Numbered from the stretch's first letter, positions 44,801-52,525 are shown. The stretch is 64,000 bases of DNA from CALCZU01 sp964396165 (GCA_964396165.1 CAYNEF010000013.1:14673-78672); one strand, 5' to 3'. Program-made: numbers and translations. Notes: generated by a model not told the origin, from the letters alone.

Positions 44801-46044
44801 CAAAATCTTCAAGCGTTATGTATGGCTCTTACTTAACTATCGGCGGTGGCCAAACCATGCCGTTAAGTAATAGCAATCTCTCAGCTTATGCTGGAGGCGG
44901 TTATTATTATAACGTAACTACCGACTGTGCCGGAGTAATGGGTGGAACAGCAGTGGTGGATAACTGCAATGTCTGTTCTGGTGGAACCACTGGAGTAACA
45001 GCTTGTACACAAGACTGTGCTGGTACTTGGGGTGGCGCTGCAGTTATTGGTGGTTGCGATAATATGTGCGGAAGTACAGCGGTAACAGATTGTAATGGTA
45101 CTTGTGGTGGTACAGCTACTGTAGACAGCTGTGGTGTCTGCGGTGGTAATAACAATGATTGTGCTGCAGATATGTTTGGAACATATTGCTCTGCAGCTTC
45201 GAAAGGATGCAGCAATGTTTGCGGCAGCAACTCTACTGTAGACAACTGTGGTGTCTGCAATGGCAATAACAATGATTGTAGCCCAGACTGGACGGGTACG
45301 TATTGCTCAGCGGCTGCGAAAGATTGCAGCGGCCGTTGCGGCGGTGCTGCAATATTGGATTGTAACGGTTCTTGCGGAGGCGCAGCTGTTATAGACAACT
45401 GTGGTGTCTGCGGTGGAAATAACAGCAACTGTAGCCAGGATGCCAATGGAACCTATTGCGCTACAACTTCCTTAGGTTGCAACAACATATGTAATAGTGG
45501 ACTGACAGTCGATGCATGCGGCGTCTGCGGAGGAAATGATTGTAGCGCAGATGCAAACGGTACCTATTGCTCCGCTGCTGCCAAAGGTTGCAACAACGTC
45601 TGTAATAGCGGTGTAGTAGCAGATTGTGCTGGCGTCTGTGGTGGTACAGCAACTTTAAGTGGTTGTGACAACGCTTGCGGAAGTACAGCAGTATTAGATT
45701 GCGCTGGCGTCTGCGGTGGTACGGCAGTTGTAGGCGGTTGCGATAACACTTGCGGAAGTACAGCAGTAGTCGATTGCGCTGGCGTCTGTGGTGGTACGGC
45801 AGTTGTAGGCGGTTGCGATAACACTTGCGGAAGTACAGCAGTAGTCGATTGCGCTGGTGTCTGCGGTGGTTCAGCCGTGTTAAGTGGTTGCGACAATGCA
45901 TGTAACAGTACAGCAGTAGTAGACTGCGCTGGCGTCTGCGGTGGTTCAGCCGTGTTAAGTGGATGTGACAATACCTGTAACAGCACTGCAGTAGTGGATG
46001 CCTGCGGAGTTTGCGGTGGTGACGGTTCAAGTTGTGCTCCGTAA
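41833..46044 (+). CDS. Secreted giant cysteine-rich protein with TSP type-3 and 25-residue Cys repeats
   Basis: A 1403-residue protein with a signal peptide ending near VQA and a good GAGGT site before the ATG at 41833. The N-terminal ~600 residues are beta-rich and not recognised. Next come calcium-binding thrombospondin type-3 repeats (DTDSDGVGDACDNCP-like, about 620-810, and once more near 905-935), interleaved with two homologous ~95-residue aromatic modules. The last ~370 residues hold about 58 cysteines in DCAGVCGGTAV-type units that become near-identical 25-residue repeats. It lacks a C-terminal hydrophobic tail. It is probably an extracellular disulfide-bonded fibre or adhesin. Confidence 0.85.
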   Translation: MSNKPRLISYFGFLTLLLLSTQVQAEVGSTFTATIPVTKPGDSAGSFNLAIGGLSGTASGTFTDTKTGHYKYVVGSGSGYWSTKRASEITNFGSYIRYGLQLNSLQIMQSFNSKVQNTILNSYNNATEDAYVCPTGAGGSSADYNWILLRPRTPEEATLKKVYNDATKNRVGGRVHYTQSGNAVTMTGEGSFDLVNLTEAGTAYAVTPQGSETCDTTNASRQKTTSTGADYLDPFGYFWFGKRDGSNNPQAAMYISTKSSPMVALFAPTQVLDSTVMSTLSNYRFATLYTSWNSKTSITTKTAVITPDTAGTTFTVENVSDLEAPKTSRTALGTITCTSLNSPSNGFCSGTLTLNGVSGTGKSVCMIANIGTQNTISCIAQNPADNRYAITLVATYSKKANLIITPTYSEGTGCKTFSVENPSNRYISSLGIPANPAQQLSGNWSLGASSFSGSGGYCGSSIAPWDTCNIQVCNNDTTATSEVATVRIAYDDGATTVNSTTAVAKVPTTVASVFSNPDGTSYTCHDTSTVHTFTNKFQYNVEYANAAVEDLIASVDADSLLSISVNSPGWSVSSNKATIDCGNANLHDGDQATFYAKYFPDGNLTDNNGSVTFTLHFDVDSDGVNDSADNCPLISNVSQTDTDGDLVGDDCDNCPAVSNVAQTDTDSDGVGDACDNCPAVSNGDQAETVADGDGLGDACDNCPTVSNVGQENNLGGTAAGDVCEDQDLDNVVDGSDNCPLVANGTQDNNKGGTAAGDACEDQDGDGVMDATDNCVTTYNPEQGDSDSDGIGNACDDTDGNSTCTLLTSMTGVNYTNTQSGWSFYVHSVTGCHAQVYATQLGTSTAAYVYDNKLYLSSTGLLHNPYLAFGQGYYLDLSSGLGTITSNYNGYTYYAPDTDGDGYSDLVDNCISAYNPDQADSDADGIGNACDTSDTNCNAITTAYEGVQWYAPNLGWSFYLSSIAANNCSFTLYSPQVGYANAYYYNGALYAKSSSVMYGSYLTIGGGQTMPLSNSNLSAYAGGGYYYNVTTDCAGVMGGTAVVDNCNVCSGGTTGVTACTQDCAGTWGGAAVIGGCDNMCGSTAVTDCNGTCGGTATVDSCGVCGGNNNDCAADMFGTYCSAASKGCSNVCGSNSTVDNCGVCNGNNNDCSPDWTGTYCSAAAKDCSGRCGGAAILDCNGSCGGAAVIDNCGVCGGNNSNCSQDANGTYCATTSLGCNNICNSGLTVDACGVCGGNDCSADANGTYCSAAAKGCNNVCNSGVVADCAGVCGGTATLSGCDNACGSTAVLDCAGVCGGTAVVGGCDNTCGSTAVVDCAGVCGGTAVVGGCDNTCGSTAVVDCAGVCGGSAVLSGCDNACNSTAVVDCAGVCGGSAVLSGCDNTCNSTAVVDACGVCGGDGSSCAP
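45622..46041 (+). repeat. 75-bp in-frame tandem repeats encoding 25-residue cysteine units
   Basis: Five complete 75-bp units start at 45622, 45697, 45772, 45847 and 45922, followed by a partial unit from 45997. The units at 45697 and 45772 differ at only one base, and the last two full units also share long identical stretches. Each codes for a unit of the form DCAGVCGG(T/S)AV..GCDN.C(G/N)STAV with four cysteines. Confidence 0.95.
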
Positions 46045-46061
46045 GACATTACGCTCGCATC

Positions 46062-46090
46062 TTACGCACGGATTGTCTTTTTGATATAAT
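46062..46090 (+). promoter_or_regulatory. Candidate promoter placing the TSS at the start codon
   Basis: TATAAT at 46085-46090 lies seven bases before the ATG at 46097, so the expected transcription start is at or next to the A of the ATG. A poor -35-like TTACGC is at 46062-46067 with 17-bp spacing. No ribosome-binding site separates the two, which suggests a leaderless mRNA. Confidence 0.5.
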
Positions 46091-46096
46091 TTACGC

Positions 46097-46738
46097 ATGA
46101 AAAAAATAAATCCGTTTCTTTTCGCTGTGCCTTTTCTTGTTTTATTCTTGCTCCAATCTGCTTGTACTAAAGAAGAGAGTAAAACAGAAAGTAGTGAAGA
46201 GAAAAAAAATCCACAGGCAATAGCGCAAACTACGGAAACCCCAAAAGCCTTGGCAACTAGCCAGCCCACACCTTCTGCAGCTCCTGCAAAATCCGATGTC
46301 TTATTCAAACTTCCAGCTGAAATGAAGCCTACAGCGGAACAAGAAGTTTTGATTCAGAAATTGAAAAAGCAATATGCTGCACAGATTGAAGTAGAACAAG
46401 ATAAGCTGATAAATACGTATACGGAAGAGCAAAACAAGCAGCGCATCGAAGCCGCAAAGCAAGCTGGCGCTGAAGGAAAAAAAGGAAAGGATTTTGCCGA
46501 CGCAGTAAAAAAAGCTGTCAAATTATCTGCAGAACAAGAGCAAAAAATAGATCAAGCGCTAAAGGAAATCACGAAGTTTAGCTCTCTTATCCAGACAGAA
46601 CTTGCAAAGACGTACACACCTGAGCAAAAACAAGAGCTATTAGAGTTCTCAAAAAAAGCTGCGGGAAGCGTTTCCCCTTCAGTAAAAACTGAAGAAACCA
46701 GTCAGAAAAAAGCGCAAAAGATAAAAACAAAATACTAA
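46097..46738 (+). CDS. Coiled-coil-rich lipoprotein of unknown function
   Basis: A 213-residue predicted lipoprotein with leader and lipobox (LLQSACTKE, Cys about 24). After a Pro/Ala/Thr linker, the rest is charged and helical, with two related Gln/Glu-rich segments (MKPTAEQEVLIQKLKKQY and VKLSAEQEQKIDQALKEI) and YTPEQKQELLEF, loosely like periplasmic LTXXQ/Spy-type helical proteins. It sits between the giant cysteine-rich gene and two DsbA-like lipoproteins, so a chaperone-like role in the same pathway is possible but unproven. Confidence 0.75.
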   Translation: MKKINPFLFAVPFLVLFLLQSACTKEESKTESSEEKKNPQAIAQTTETPKALATSQPTPSAAPAKSDVLFKLPAEMKPTAEQEVLIQKLKKQYAAQIEVEQDKLINTYTEEQNKQRIEAAKQAGAEGKKGKDFADAVKKAVKLSAEQEQKIDQALKEITKFSSLIQTELAKTYTPEQKQELLEFSKKAAGSVSPSVKTEETSQKKAQKIKTKY

Positions 46739-46763
46739 AATACGACCTAGCCACCTCGCGTAA

Positions 46764-46792
46764 TAGACCTTACTCATGCTCTTTGCTATAAT
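46764..46792 (+). promoter_or_regulatory. Sigma-70-type promoter of the tandem dsbA-like genes
   Basis: TAGACC (46764-46769) and extended TGcTATAAT (-10 at 46787-46792) are spaced 17 bp apart, a good match to a housekeeping promoter. A GAGG-type ribosome-binding site precedes the ATG at 46841. Confidence 0.6.
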
Positions 46793-46840
46793 TTATAAGT
46801 CTTAAACTACTCCACTTTTTAAAAATAACCTGAGGCAGCA

Positions 46841-47641
46841 ATGAACAATAAATTTATACAATCCACCCTATTTTTCGCATTACTTCTAAGCGTAACCAAT
46901 TGCACCACAAAGAATCAACTAAAAGCAATGCTTGTAGAAAATCCGGACATTTTAGTGGAAGCATTCCAGAAAAATCCCGATAAATTTTCACCCATATTCA
47001 ATCAGGCTAGAGCACAAGCACAAGCGAGAAATGTGGAAGCTGAGAATGCGAAACGAGAAGAGGATTTTAAAAATCCCAAGCAGCCTTTAGTAGATACAAA
47101 ACGGCCTATCAAAGGAAAAGTGAATGCGCCAGTTACGATCGTGGCCTATTCTGATTTTCAATGCCCTTTCTGCTCGCGAGTCGAAGACACGATGGCAGAA
47201 CTCATGAAAAAAAACGAAGGCAAAATCCGATACGTGTTTAAAAACTTCCCACTTCCTTTTCATCAATATGCCATGCCCGCAGCCCTTCGGTACGAAGCTA
47301 TTTCCATGCAGAGTAAAGAACTTGCTTTGAAATACCATGATGAACTTTTTAAAAATCAAAATCTGATGAATACGGAAAAAGAAGCGTATTTGGATAAAGC
47401 AGCGGCAAAGATTGGCGCCAATGTCGCAAAAATGAAAAAAGATATCGCAACAGATGCCGTTAAAAAGAGAGTCGAAGCAGATATCGAAGAAGGAAAAAAA
47501 TTCGGCGTGACAGGAACCCCCGCCTTTCTTATCAACGGCGTCTTTATCAACGGAGCACGAGGAGTGCAGGACTTCGATGCGATTGTTCAAAGATGGCTTA
47601 AGAACCCACCCACACGGGAAGTCAGTTCAGATAAGAAATGA
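46841..47641 (+). CDS. DsbA-like thiol oxidoreductase lipoprotein (CPFC)
   Basis: A 266-residue predicted lipoprotein (lipobox about VTNCTTK) with a helical spacer and a DsbA/thioredoxin_4 domain. The active site is FQCPFCSRV; the cis-proline loop is TGTPAFLING. The insert between these elements is helical, as in DsbA. It overlaps the next dsbA-like gene by 4 bp. It is anchored in an envelope membrane and should act on disulfides of exported proteins; the adjacent cysteine-rich protein is an obvious candidate client. Confidence 0.92.
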   Translation: MNNKFIQSTLFFALLLSVTNCTTKNQLKAMLVENPDILVEAFQKNPDKFSPIFNQARAQAQARNVEAENAKREEDFKNPKQPLVDTKRPIKGKVNAPVTIVAYSDFQCPFCSRVEDTMAELMKKNEGKIRYVFKNFPLPFHQYAMPAALRYEAISMQSKELALKYHDELFKNQNLMNTEKEAYLDKAAAKIGANVAKMKKDIATDAVKKRVEADIEEGKKFGVTGTPAFLINGVFINGARGVQDFDAIVQRWLKNPPTREVSSDKK

Positions 47642-48327
47642 AATATTTTTTAATTTCTATCCTGCTGGTAGGTCTTGTACATTGCACGCCCAAAGAGACC
47701 GTACCTGATTCTAAAACGGCGCAAGAAGAGCGAGCGCGCAAAGCCAAAGAAGAGTTTGAAAAGAAACTCGATGCAGATTTTGCAACCCCACTGCAACCTG
47801 ATCTGTCAGAGAAACGCCCCTTTCGAGGTGCTAAGAACGCAAAAGTTGTTCTGGTTGTCTATTCTGATTTCCAATGCCCATTTTGCAGTAGAGGATTTCA
47901 GACATTGGAGCAGGTGCGTGAAAAATACCCGAACGATGTGAAGATTATTTTTAAACACATGCCGCTTGAGATGCACTCCGCTGCTGAAACAGGGGCAAGG
48001 TATTTTGAAGCAATCGCACTTCAAGATGAAGAAAAAGCATGGAAGTTTCACGACACGCTTTTTTTAAACCAGGATCAGTTGGGGGAAGAAGCGGAAAAAT
48101 ACATGAAATCCACTGCAAAAAGTCTGAAAGTGGATATGAAAAAATTAGCAAAAGACATCAAGTCCGACGCTGTCACGAAACGCCTGAAAGCCGACTCAGA
48201 AGAAACTAGAAAGTTTCGTTTTACTGGAGCTCCCTCTTTTATCGTGGGAGGAGTAAGAGTAGTTGGAGCTAAGGGTTTTCCGCTATTTGAAAAAATCATT
48301 GATAGGCATCTGAAGCCTAAGTCTTAG
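47638..48327 (+). CDS. DsbA-like thiol oxidoreductase lipoprotein (CPFC, Ala before cis-Pro)
   Basis: A 229-residue lipoprotein (lipobox about LVHCTPK) paralogous to the preceding gene. Its active site is FQCPFCSRGF. The cis-Pro loop reads GAPSFIVGG, with Ala where its neighbour has Thr; the residue before cis-Pro tunes redox behaviour in the thioredoxin fold. The start overlaps the upstream stop (ATGA), so the pair is co-translated and could work as an oxidase/isomerase duo. That division of labour is inference. Confidence 0.91.
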   Translation: MKYFLISILLVGLVHCTPKETVPDSKTAQEERARKAKEEFEKKLDADFATPLQPDLSEKRPFRGAKNAKVVLVVYSDFQCPFCSRGFQTLEQVREKYPNDVKIIFKHMPLEMHSAAETGARYFEAIALQDEEKAWKFHDTLFLNQDQLGEEAEKYMKSTAKSLKVDMKKLAKDIKSDAVTKRLKADSEETRKFRFTGAPSFIVGGVRVVGAKGFPLFEKIIDRHLKPKS

Positions 48328-48332
48328 AAAAG

Positions 48333-48698
48333 TTACTTCTTCGCCAAGTTTCGTTGATTTTTCCAAATCATCACTGATGGCACAATCACAGAAATAAATA
48401 ACGCTAAAATAATCCAAACAGACTTTGACGTATTTTCTCCTATTTCCGAAACCCCAGCAGAGCAGGGAAGAGTGGCTATGTTACGGCACTCGCCATTCGT
48501 AAAAATACAAGGAGATTGTAGGTCACACGTTTCCTGGTCAGGTGCATCACAGCAATTTGAACATCCGTCTGGAGTGCCGGGGCAAAACTTGCATTGGCCC
48601 GTACAGTCGGTACTTGTAGCACAAGTACCTCCGCAATCTGCGGCGTAGAGATTCAAACTATAAAAAGATAGTAGAAAAGCTAGCAATGCAATTTTCAT
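48333..48698 (-). CDS. Small cysteine-rich membrane protein with C-terminal TM and basic tail
   Basis: A 121-residue protein with a signal peptide, an ectodomain with about 16 cysteines (CGGTCATSTDCTGQCKFC-like), and a C-terminal hydrophobic helix (WIILALFISVIVPSVMI) followed by a basic end (KNQRNLAKK). The ATG at 48698 has AAAGG nine bases upstream; the frame extends nine codons more. The tail has the hydrophobic-plus-basic shape of a sortase/exosortase signal but no PEP motif, so it could simply be a type I membrane protein. It is convergent with the DsbA pair. Confidence 0.72.
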   Translation of the reverse strand: MKIALLAFLLSFYSLNLYAADCGGTCATSTDCTGQCKFCPGTPDGCSNCCDAPDQETCDLQSPCIFTNGECRNIATLPCSAGVSEIGENTSKSVWIILALFISVIVPSVMIWKNQRNLAKK

Positions 48699-48780
48699 TG
48701 GAAGACCTTTGATTGAAGATAACAATAAGGATAAACGGAATGTTCTTATTAGACAATATGCTATGTTTTATGCGGTGAGC

Positions 48781-49425
48781 TTAAAAAATTCTAAAGGTGA
48801 CTCGGCGGTTCTTACTTTGGTTTTCAATAATGGCGACACCTTCTTTATCACGGTTGGGAACAATGGGTTTTACGTCTCCCCAAGCAATGGCACTGGTTCT
48901 TTTTTGTAAGTTTTCAGGCAGGTTTAATGCGCGTAGTACTGCAAGAGCTCTTTTGGAAGACAGTTCCCAGTTATCCTCGATTTCTTTAGTGTGGATGGGA
49001 ACGTCATCAGTATGCCCTTCAATTCCGATATGAAAGCGATCAGGGACTTGAGACAAGGCTTTTGCCAAAGAATCTAGCTTTTGCAATCCCACTTCATGCA
49101 AGCGGTATTCGCCGCTGCTAAAAAAGACATTGTCTTTTACTTCAATGACAATCGCGTCTTCTTCTCTAGATACGGAAATTTGCTCTGAGAGTTTTTGCGT
49201 GTCGACCCAAGCGTTAAATTTCTGTTGCATGACCTGGACTGGATCTGCGGGCTTAGGTTTGTTCTGGATAGTGGCAACAATTTCTTTAAAATCAGATTGT
49301 TTGACTTTCTTGTAGGTGAAACTGAAAAGCATGACAAAAAATACGAACAGCAAAATCATCAAGTCGCTTAAAGAGGTAAGCCATAAGAACTCACCACTGT
49401 CTTCTTTTTTTCTTACGCGTTTCAT
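48781..49425 (-). CDS. motB: MotB-like stator protein with OmpA C-terminal domain
   Basis: A 214-residue protein with one N-terminal membrane helix carrying Asp21 (LTSLSDLMILLFVFF), in the position of the proton-binding Asp of MotB. A peptidoglycan-binding OmpA-like domain follows (IGIEGHTDDVPI, NWELSSKRALAVLRAL, NRRVTFRIF). It directly abuts the MotA-like gene with no gap and ends a five-gene operon. It should form the ion channel of a torque or force-generating stator. Zorya ZorB and ExbD/TolR are relatives, but the OmpA domain and partners favour MotB. Confidence 0.9.
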   Translation of the reverse strand: MKRVRKKEDSGEFLWLTSLSDLMILLFVFFVMLFSFTYKKVKQSDFKEIVATIQNKPKPADPVQVMQQKFNAWVDTQKLSEQISVSREEDAIVIEVKDNVFFSSGEYRLHEVGLQKLDSLAKALSQVPDRFHIGIEGHTDDVPIHTKEIEDNWELSSKRALAVLRALNLPENLQKRTSAIAWGDVKPIVPNRDKEGVAIIENQSKNRRVTFRIF

Positions 49426-50202
49426 TTAAGAAGCTTTTTTGCTCGTCTGATTGGGATTTTCAATTTCCGCCGCATCCGCAAAATAATTGCTTGGCTTTCT
49501 TTTTTCCATCAGCTCAAGCCATTTCATTGTCTGATCATAGCCTTCGTTCTCAATATCATGAACCCGTTCCAATTTTTGTTGTAGCGGAGTCCAGACACAG
49601 ATAGAAAAGAATAAACCGTAAAAAGTGGTAAGAAGCGCCAAACTCATGTTGGATCCTATTTTAGACGGATCTTCTAATGTGGAAAGCAGCCTTACCATCC
49701 CAAGAATAGTTCCTAACATGCCGAGAGAGGGTGCAAGTCTGAGTCCCATGGAGGTGACTGAGAGACACTGCTGCGTTCTATTGGCAAATCTATCTCTTTC
49801 GATTTCCAGTAATTCCCGGATGTCAGAAGCCGGCATTTTTACAGACAGGCGTTCAATGGATTTTTTCACATAAGAGGATATTTTGCCCGTTTTTACTCTT
49901 TCAAATACGGCAATTCCTTCGGCGTAAAAATCTTTGCCTAATTTATGTAAAAGCATGGCTTCTTTTTCATGCAAGTGGATTCTGGTTTTGGGCCCGTCTC
50001 CAAAAACAAGACTTAAAACGCGCGCAAGCACTTCGCCTTCGAAACAAACCATGGCAAGCGCTATTGGGCCAAGACCCGTAAGCACAATGGCGGGCCAATG
50101 GAGCATGCGGTAAGCCCCTTCCAAGGAAGATTGGCTTTCGAATTCATACACAACAAACAGGCAGGTAAACAATAATGCTACCCCAGATAGTCGAGAAATC
50201 AT
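49426..50202 (-). CDS. motA: MotA-like stator protein
   Basis: A 258-residue MotA/TolQ/ExbB-superfamily protein. Two N-terminal helices (about 6-22, 35-55) are followed by a cytoplasmic domain and two C-terminal helices (about 150-175 and 185-207). The conserved TM3 segment APSLGMLGTILGMVRLL and TM4 segment ALLTTFYGLFFS are clear. The layout of four helices with a large cytoplasmic loop after helix 2 fits MotA. It overlaps the FliF-FliG fusion by 4 bp and abuts MotB. It should push on the FliG-like domain of its neighbour. Confidence 0.9.
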   Translation of the reverse strand: MISRLSGVALLFTCLFVVYEFESQSSLEGAYRMLHWPAIVLTGLGPIALAMVCFEGEVLARVLSLVFGDGPKTRIHLHEKEAMLLHKLGKDFYAEGIAVFERVKTGKISSYVKKSIERLSVKMPASDIRELLEIERDRFANRTQQCLSVTSMGLRLAPSLGMLGTILGMVRLLSTLEDPSKIGSNMSLALLTTFYGLFFSICVWTPLQQKLERVHDIENEGYDQTMKWLELMEKRKPSNYFADAAEIENPNQTSKKAS

Positions 50203-51887
50203 GCAATCGCCTCACGGATTTTTTTGGTCAAAATAATTTTTGCTGCATTTGTTTTTTCTTTGTCAGATTCTTTATACCCTTGCAATTGATCGAGAAGGTG
50301 CTCTCTTCTTTTAGGAGATAATGCATCCAAAAGCACATCTGCTACATCCTTACTGCAAGTGGAAAGAGCCAGACACAATTCATCGTTATCTACATTCACA
50401 AGTACTTTTTCAAGGATGGAGTCTGGTAAGCTTGCTGCGTCTTCCAGGGCAAATCGGTATTTTTTTAAAGAGGGATATAGGTCAGGTTTTTCTCTTTCAA
50501 TGATTCTTAAAATTGAGTCCTGATCGTCTGCTTCACTTAAGATGTTTCCCCAGAAATCTGCTTCGTCTTTACTTGCGCCGAAAATATTTTTAGGAAGTTG
50601 GTTGGAAATCTTTCTTACCTGTTGTTCGATTTCGACAAGCTCTGAAAACGGAATCTGGTTTAGTTTGGAAGAGTAGGCTAGTACTTCTGATTTTTGCTTG
50701 TCAGTAAGTGTCTTTAGTATTTTTGCAGATTGTTCAGGCCGCATGAATCTTAATAGCACGCAAACAGTGCGCGGAGTTTGTTGCTGAGCAATCGCATTTA
50801 TTTGTTCATCGGTTAAATAATGCATGAATCCGAAAAACTGTCCGCTTTTCCAGTCTTGTGCTCTTACGTACTCATCAAAGTTTTTTTCATGTCTTTGCAG
50901 TTTTTGATCGAGATCGGGAGGCTCGATGAGTTTAAGGGGACGGGTGACACGTACACCGTCTAGTAAACTGTCAAAAGCAGGTCCTTGAAGACCCGCATAG
51001 AGTTCCATACGAAGATCTGTATTTAAAACATCGTGGTAATTTTTAAAAGCTTCTGATCTGGAGAGAAATTTCGCAAGCAGGCGCTGGCGTAATTCAGCAG
51101 CAGATTCTTCCGTCGATTCTTTCGACTGTGATTTTTGAAAAGACTGGCTCTTTGCTACTTCATGCGGGTGCATAAAGGGAAGTAAGTTTCTTAAAGAGGT
51201 GTCTGCATTCCCATTTTTTTGAGATTCCCGCTGAATAAGAAGCATCATGGCGATTGCACCCAAGACTGCTGCCCCAATCCATTTTACATACTGCCAAACT
51301 TGTTCCATGAGTGTGGGGGGAGTTTTTTCTTTTAACTTCTCAAGCTCAACCTGCATTTTTTCCATTAAAACTTCTGCTTCTGATTTTGCCGGTTTTCTTT
51401 CAGGCTTTAGCATAGGAAGTTCGGAATAGCTGACAAAGGCCTTATTCGAATAGCTTCCGCGTAAGTATTCCTGAACTGCGTTTTTTGCCTGTGTGATAGT
51501 GGCAGGCTTTAGCGCGTCATCGAATTTTACATACACTCGAAGTGCCGCTAGTTCGCTTGAGTCTACGGTTCTATAGACTTGTCTAGACTGCGTTGGCTTG
51601 TCTTTGGATCTTTCTTCTTTTATTTCGGGAACAAAGCCAGGCATCGGTGGAACAGTAGTTTCTTCTTCTCTTTCCACTTGAGAAATAATCGTTTCGCCTT
51701 CTACCAGTTTGCGTTCAGATTTAACCTGCACTTCGGCATTTACCTGCACCAGAAATTCTTCTTTGGGAATCAGTCGGGATAAAGCATTTTCCAGATCCCC
51801 TTGTACTTTACTTTCGACAAGATAAGCGTCATTCATCGCAGAGGCGATAAGCGGAAATAAAAATAAAATGTAGCCGAAATGCTTCAT
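50199..51887 (-). CDS. Natural fusion of FliF C-terminal domain and FliG
   Basis: A 562-residue protein. A signal peptide (1-17) is followed by a periplasmic segment (about 44-158) resembling the C-terminal FliF/YscJ domain (FLVQVNAEVQVKSERKLVEG, then RQVYRTVDSSELAALRVYV). A membrane helix spans about 201-219, then a charged linker. The cytoplasmic part is FliG-like: a middle domain (about 365-425, TVCVLLRFMRPEQSAKILKTL) and a FliG_C domain (about 445-560, ILSEADDQDSILRIIE, LSPKRREHLLDQL). In flagella FliF and FliG are separate MS-ring and rotor proteins. Here they are one chain beside MotA and MotB, implying a reduced rotor. Confidence 0.85.
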   Translation of the reverse strand: MKHFGYILFLFPLIASAMNDAYLVESKVQGDLENALSRLIPKEEFLVQVNAEVQVKSERKLVEGETIISQVEREEETTVPPMPGFVPEIKEERSKDKPTQSRQVYRTVDSSELAALRVYVKFDDALKPATITQAKNAVQEYLRGSYSNKAFVSYSELPMLKPERKPAKSEAEVLMEKMQVELEKLKEKTPPTLMEQVWQYVKWIGAAVLGAIAMMLLIQRESQKNGNADTSLRNLLPFMHPHEVAKSQSFQKSQSKESTEESAAELRQRLLAKFLSRSEAFKNYHDVLNTDLRMELYAGLQGPAFDSLLDGVRVTRPLKLIEPPDLDQKLQRHEKNFDEYVRAQDWKSGQFFGFMHYLTDEQINAIAQQQTPRTVCVLLRFMRPEQSAKILKTLTDKQKSEVLAYSSKLNQIPFSELVEIEQQVRKISNQLPKNIFGASKDEADFWGNILSEADDQDSILRIIEREKPDLYPSLKKYRFALEDAASLPDSILEKVLVNVDNDELCLALSTCSKDVADVLLDALSPKRREHLLDQLQGYKESDKEKTNAAKIILTKKIREAIA

Positions 51888-52522
51888 TTGAATTTTTCGA
51901 GAAGATTTTTTACTTGTAAGTTATTGGGTTCTAAAACGAGAGCTTGCTGCCAAGCTTTTTTTGCCAAATCAGATTGCTTTTGCGCATACATCAAACTGCC
52001 TTTCATGACCCAGGCACGCGCATAGTCCGGTTTTTTGCGCAAGATTTCTTCCACTACTTGCGTTGACTCATAAAATTTCTTTTTGTTGTAAAGGCGGTTT
52101 GCCTCTAAGACCATTCGATCTGTCTCATCGTATTCGATGATGATTTTTGGGGGAATCACTGCGGCAGGTTCGCGTTTTTCTTCTTCCACTTTTTTTGTCG
52201 TAATGGTTGTATTGTTTTCAGTGGTATTGGATGTGGAATTTGCGCCGCCTGGCATTTGCATCCCGGGCATTCCAGGCATCATCATTACCGTCGGTAATTG
52301 TGGCTGTGGCGTTGGAGTAGGTGAGGGCTTGATTTCACTCATTGGAATTTCAATATTGTAGTTAAACCCGCCGTCTGGAGCATAATCGCCCATGATGATT
52401 TTTTTTCCATAGGGAGTGATCAGTTCAAGGCCGGCTTGAGTCTCATGCACGTGGTAGTTTTCATTGCTGTCTGCAAAGACAAGACACGATGAAAGCAGTA
52501 TGAATGTATAAACCCATTCCAT
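51884..52522 (-). CDS. Exported TPR protein of the motor operon
   Basis: A 212-residue protein with a signal peptide (about 1-17), a short beta-rich segment, a Pro/Thr/Met-rich linker (about 66-110, including MPGMPGMQMPGG), and two to three C-terminal TPR units (about 135-210, for example EANRLYNKKKFYESTQVVEEI and AWVMKGSLMYAQ). TPR repeats usually mediate protein assembly. It sits 3 bp after the envelope protein gene and overlaps the FliF-FliG gene by 4 bp. A periplasmic scaffold for the motor is a reasonable inference. Confidence 0.83.
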   Translation of the reverse strand: MEWVYTFILLSSCLVFADSNENYHVHETQAGLELITPYGKKIIMGDYAPDGGFNYNIEIPMSEIKPSPTPTPQPQLPTVMMMPGMPGMQMPGGANSTSNTTENNTTITTKKVEEEKREPAAVIPPKIIIEYDETDRMVLEANRLYNKKKFYESTQVVEEILRKKPDYARAWVMKGSLMYAQKQSDLAKKAWQQALVLEPNNLQVKNLLEKFK

Positions 52523-52525
52523 GGA

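Noticed and set aside
41833..46044. Giant cysteine-rich protein as a PEP-CTERM exosortase substrate
   Set aside because: It ends in CGGDGSSCAP with no hydrophobic helix, PEP motif or basic tail.
45461..46049. Long minus-strand open frames opposite the cysteine repeats
   Set aside because: They mirror the repetitive coding sequence of the plus-strand gene and give low-complexity products without starts or domains.
48781..50202. MotA/MotB-like pair as a Zorya-type anti-phage system
   Set aside because: Zorya ZorA/ZorB are followed by ZorC/ZorD or ZorE effectors. Here the neighbours are a FliF-FliG fusion, a TPR protein and an envelope protein, and MotA lacks the long cytoplasmic tail of ZorA.
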